Shown: positions 16,170 to 16,610 of the stretch, in pieces | How the letters are laid out: each line of letters begins with the position of its first letter | Position numbering within the stretch: the stretch's first letter is position 1 | Assembly (NCBI GenBank): GCA_023091735.1 | Contig: JALKBU010001105.1 | Coordinates: forward strand, 1 to 16,610 | Reading direction: 5' to 3' | Source: Trichomonas tenax | Taxonomy: Eukaryota > Parabasalia > Trichomonadida > Trichomonadidae | DNA: 16,610 nt | Notes under the pieces: generated by a model | What the model was told of the DNA's origin: nothing | What the model saw: the letters and a program-made list of their open reading frames with translations, nothing else | Databases searched by the model: none | Position numbers and translations under genes: made by a program

Positions 16170-16577
16170 ATGCTGCGTGCATTACAGGGACTTACAGCCC
16201 AAGGATATAATTTCCCTTCGCCCACAAATTACTTGACTGTTCATATTATCCAATCTCATCTGTTATGATCTGATCACCATATGAGGTTGGAGAGTTTACT
16301 GCCTTCGTTGTTCTCTACTGATTTTCACCCTCGTAGGTATATATTGCACCTGTATTTTATTATACTTCGGTAATTGTTTGCCGTCTATTGTTGTCTTTTA
16401 CTTTCCCATATTACTATACTAGCTATACCTGTTTTAAATATTAAGTTGAAATCCTGTTTTAGTCAATATATTCTCAATATTTTTTTTGGGCGTCACTGAA
16501 TTTTCTACGCCTACTCAAACATCTCGATTTTTCTCCACCAGTATGAATATTTAAGGTCTAATTTTGGTGGCAAATGA
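16170..16577 (+). pseudogene. broken coding frame at the right edge
   Basis: From an ATG at 16170 the frame reads MLRALQGLTAQGYNFPSPTN then YLTVHIIQSHLL to a TGA at 16266. It continues in the same frame with SDHHMRLESLLPSLFSTDFH to a TAA at 16371, and further in-frame stops stand only at 16497 and 16575. Four stops in about 136 codons is well below what AT-rich spacer would give, and the first 67 codons have the composition of real protein. I do not recognise a family. It starts only 14 bases after the stop of coiled-coil gene B. It is probably a decayed gene or 3'-truncated copy; the right-hand part is weakest. Confidence 0.4.
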
Positions 16578-16610
16578 AAAATTTTCCCATCTAAAATGCT
16601 GTGGATATAT

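Noticed and set aside
1..16610. tRNA, rRNA, CRISPR arrays, introns with the conserved trichomonad splice signals
   Set aside because: I scanned by eye and saw none. Small structured RNAs without strong motifs could be missed.

Overview
The window reads as nuclear DNA of a trichomonad (Parabasalia), most likely Tritrichomonas or a close relative; I cannot fix the species. The reasons are AT-rich DNA, compact intronless genes on both strands, no operons or ribosome-binding sites, and families that are expanded in trichomonads. These families are a membrane-anchored S1/P1 nuclease, an auxin-efflux-carrier-like transporter, a cysteine-rich beta-helix surface-protein relative, F5/8 type C proteins ending in a DDDDDVSIIG-type tail, ankyrin repeats, and coiled-coil proteins with a shared layout.

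Layout. Positions 1-751 are mostly non-coding, with a possible relic at the left edge. 752-3181 (+) is an intact RhoGEF-PH-Kelch fusion. 3325-4341 (-) is a beta-helix ORF lacking signal peptide and anchor. It lies between the fusion gene's real 3' end and a nearly identical second copy of that 3' end (4544-4697). 4990-6096 (+) is a ten-segment carrier. 6532-7197 (+) is a small protein with a possible SH3/Tudor-like barrel. 7198-9110 is a graveyard: a short ORF, an F5/8 type C gene broken by TGA, and an ankyrin gene reduced to two repeat units with a short tandem sequence. 9537-10517 (+) is the S1/P1 nuclease. 10747-11726 (+) is a decayed gene whose coding signal runs through all three frames. 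11849-12697 (-) is a seven-segment membrane protein. 12698-13706 holds a short Trp/Cys-containing ORF and two palindromes. 13707-14597 (-) and 14798-16156 (+) are head-to-head coiled-coil genes that look like diverged paralogues sharing a 200-base promoter. 16170 to the right edge carries another broken frame.

How the genes relate. No pathway links them. The RhoGEF (actin/Rho signalling), carrier, nuclease and 7TM protein are separate housekeeping or surface functions. The more notable signal is the contrast between intact single genes and the relics packed between them. At least three relics carry internal TGA codons, while TGA also ends three intact genes here (752-3181, 6532-7197, 9537-10517), which favours decay over recoding. 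The divergent coiled-coil pair, with an 11-base motif mirrored in its shared promoter, is the best candidate for a co-regulated structural (possibly cytoskeletal) unit.
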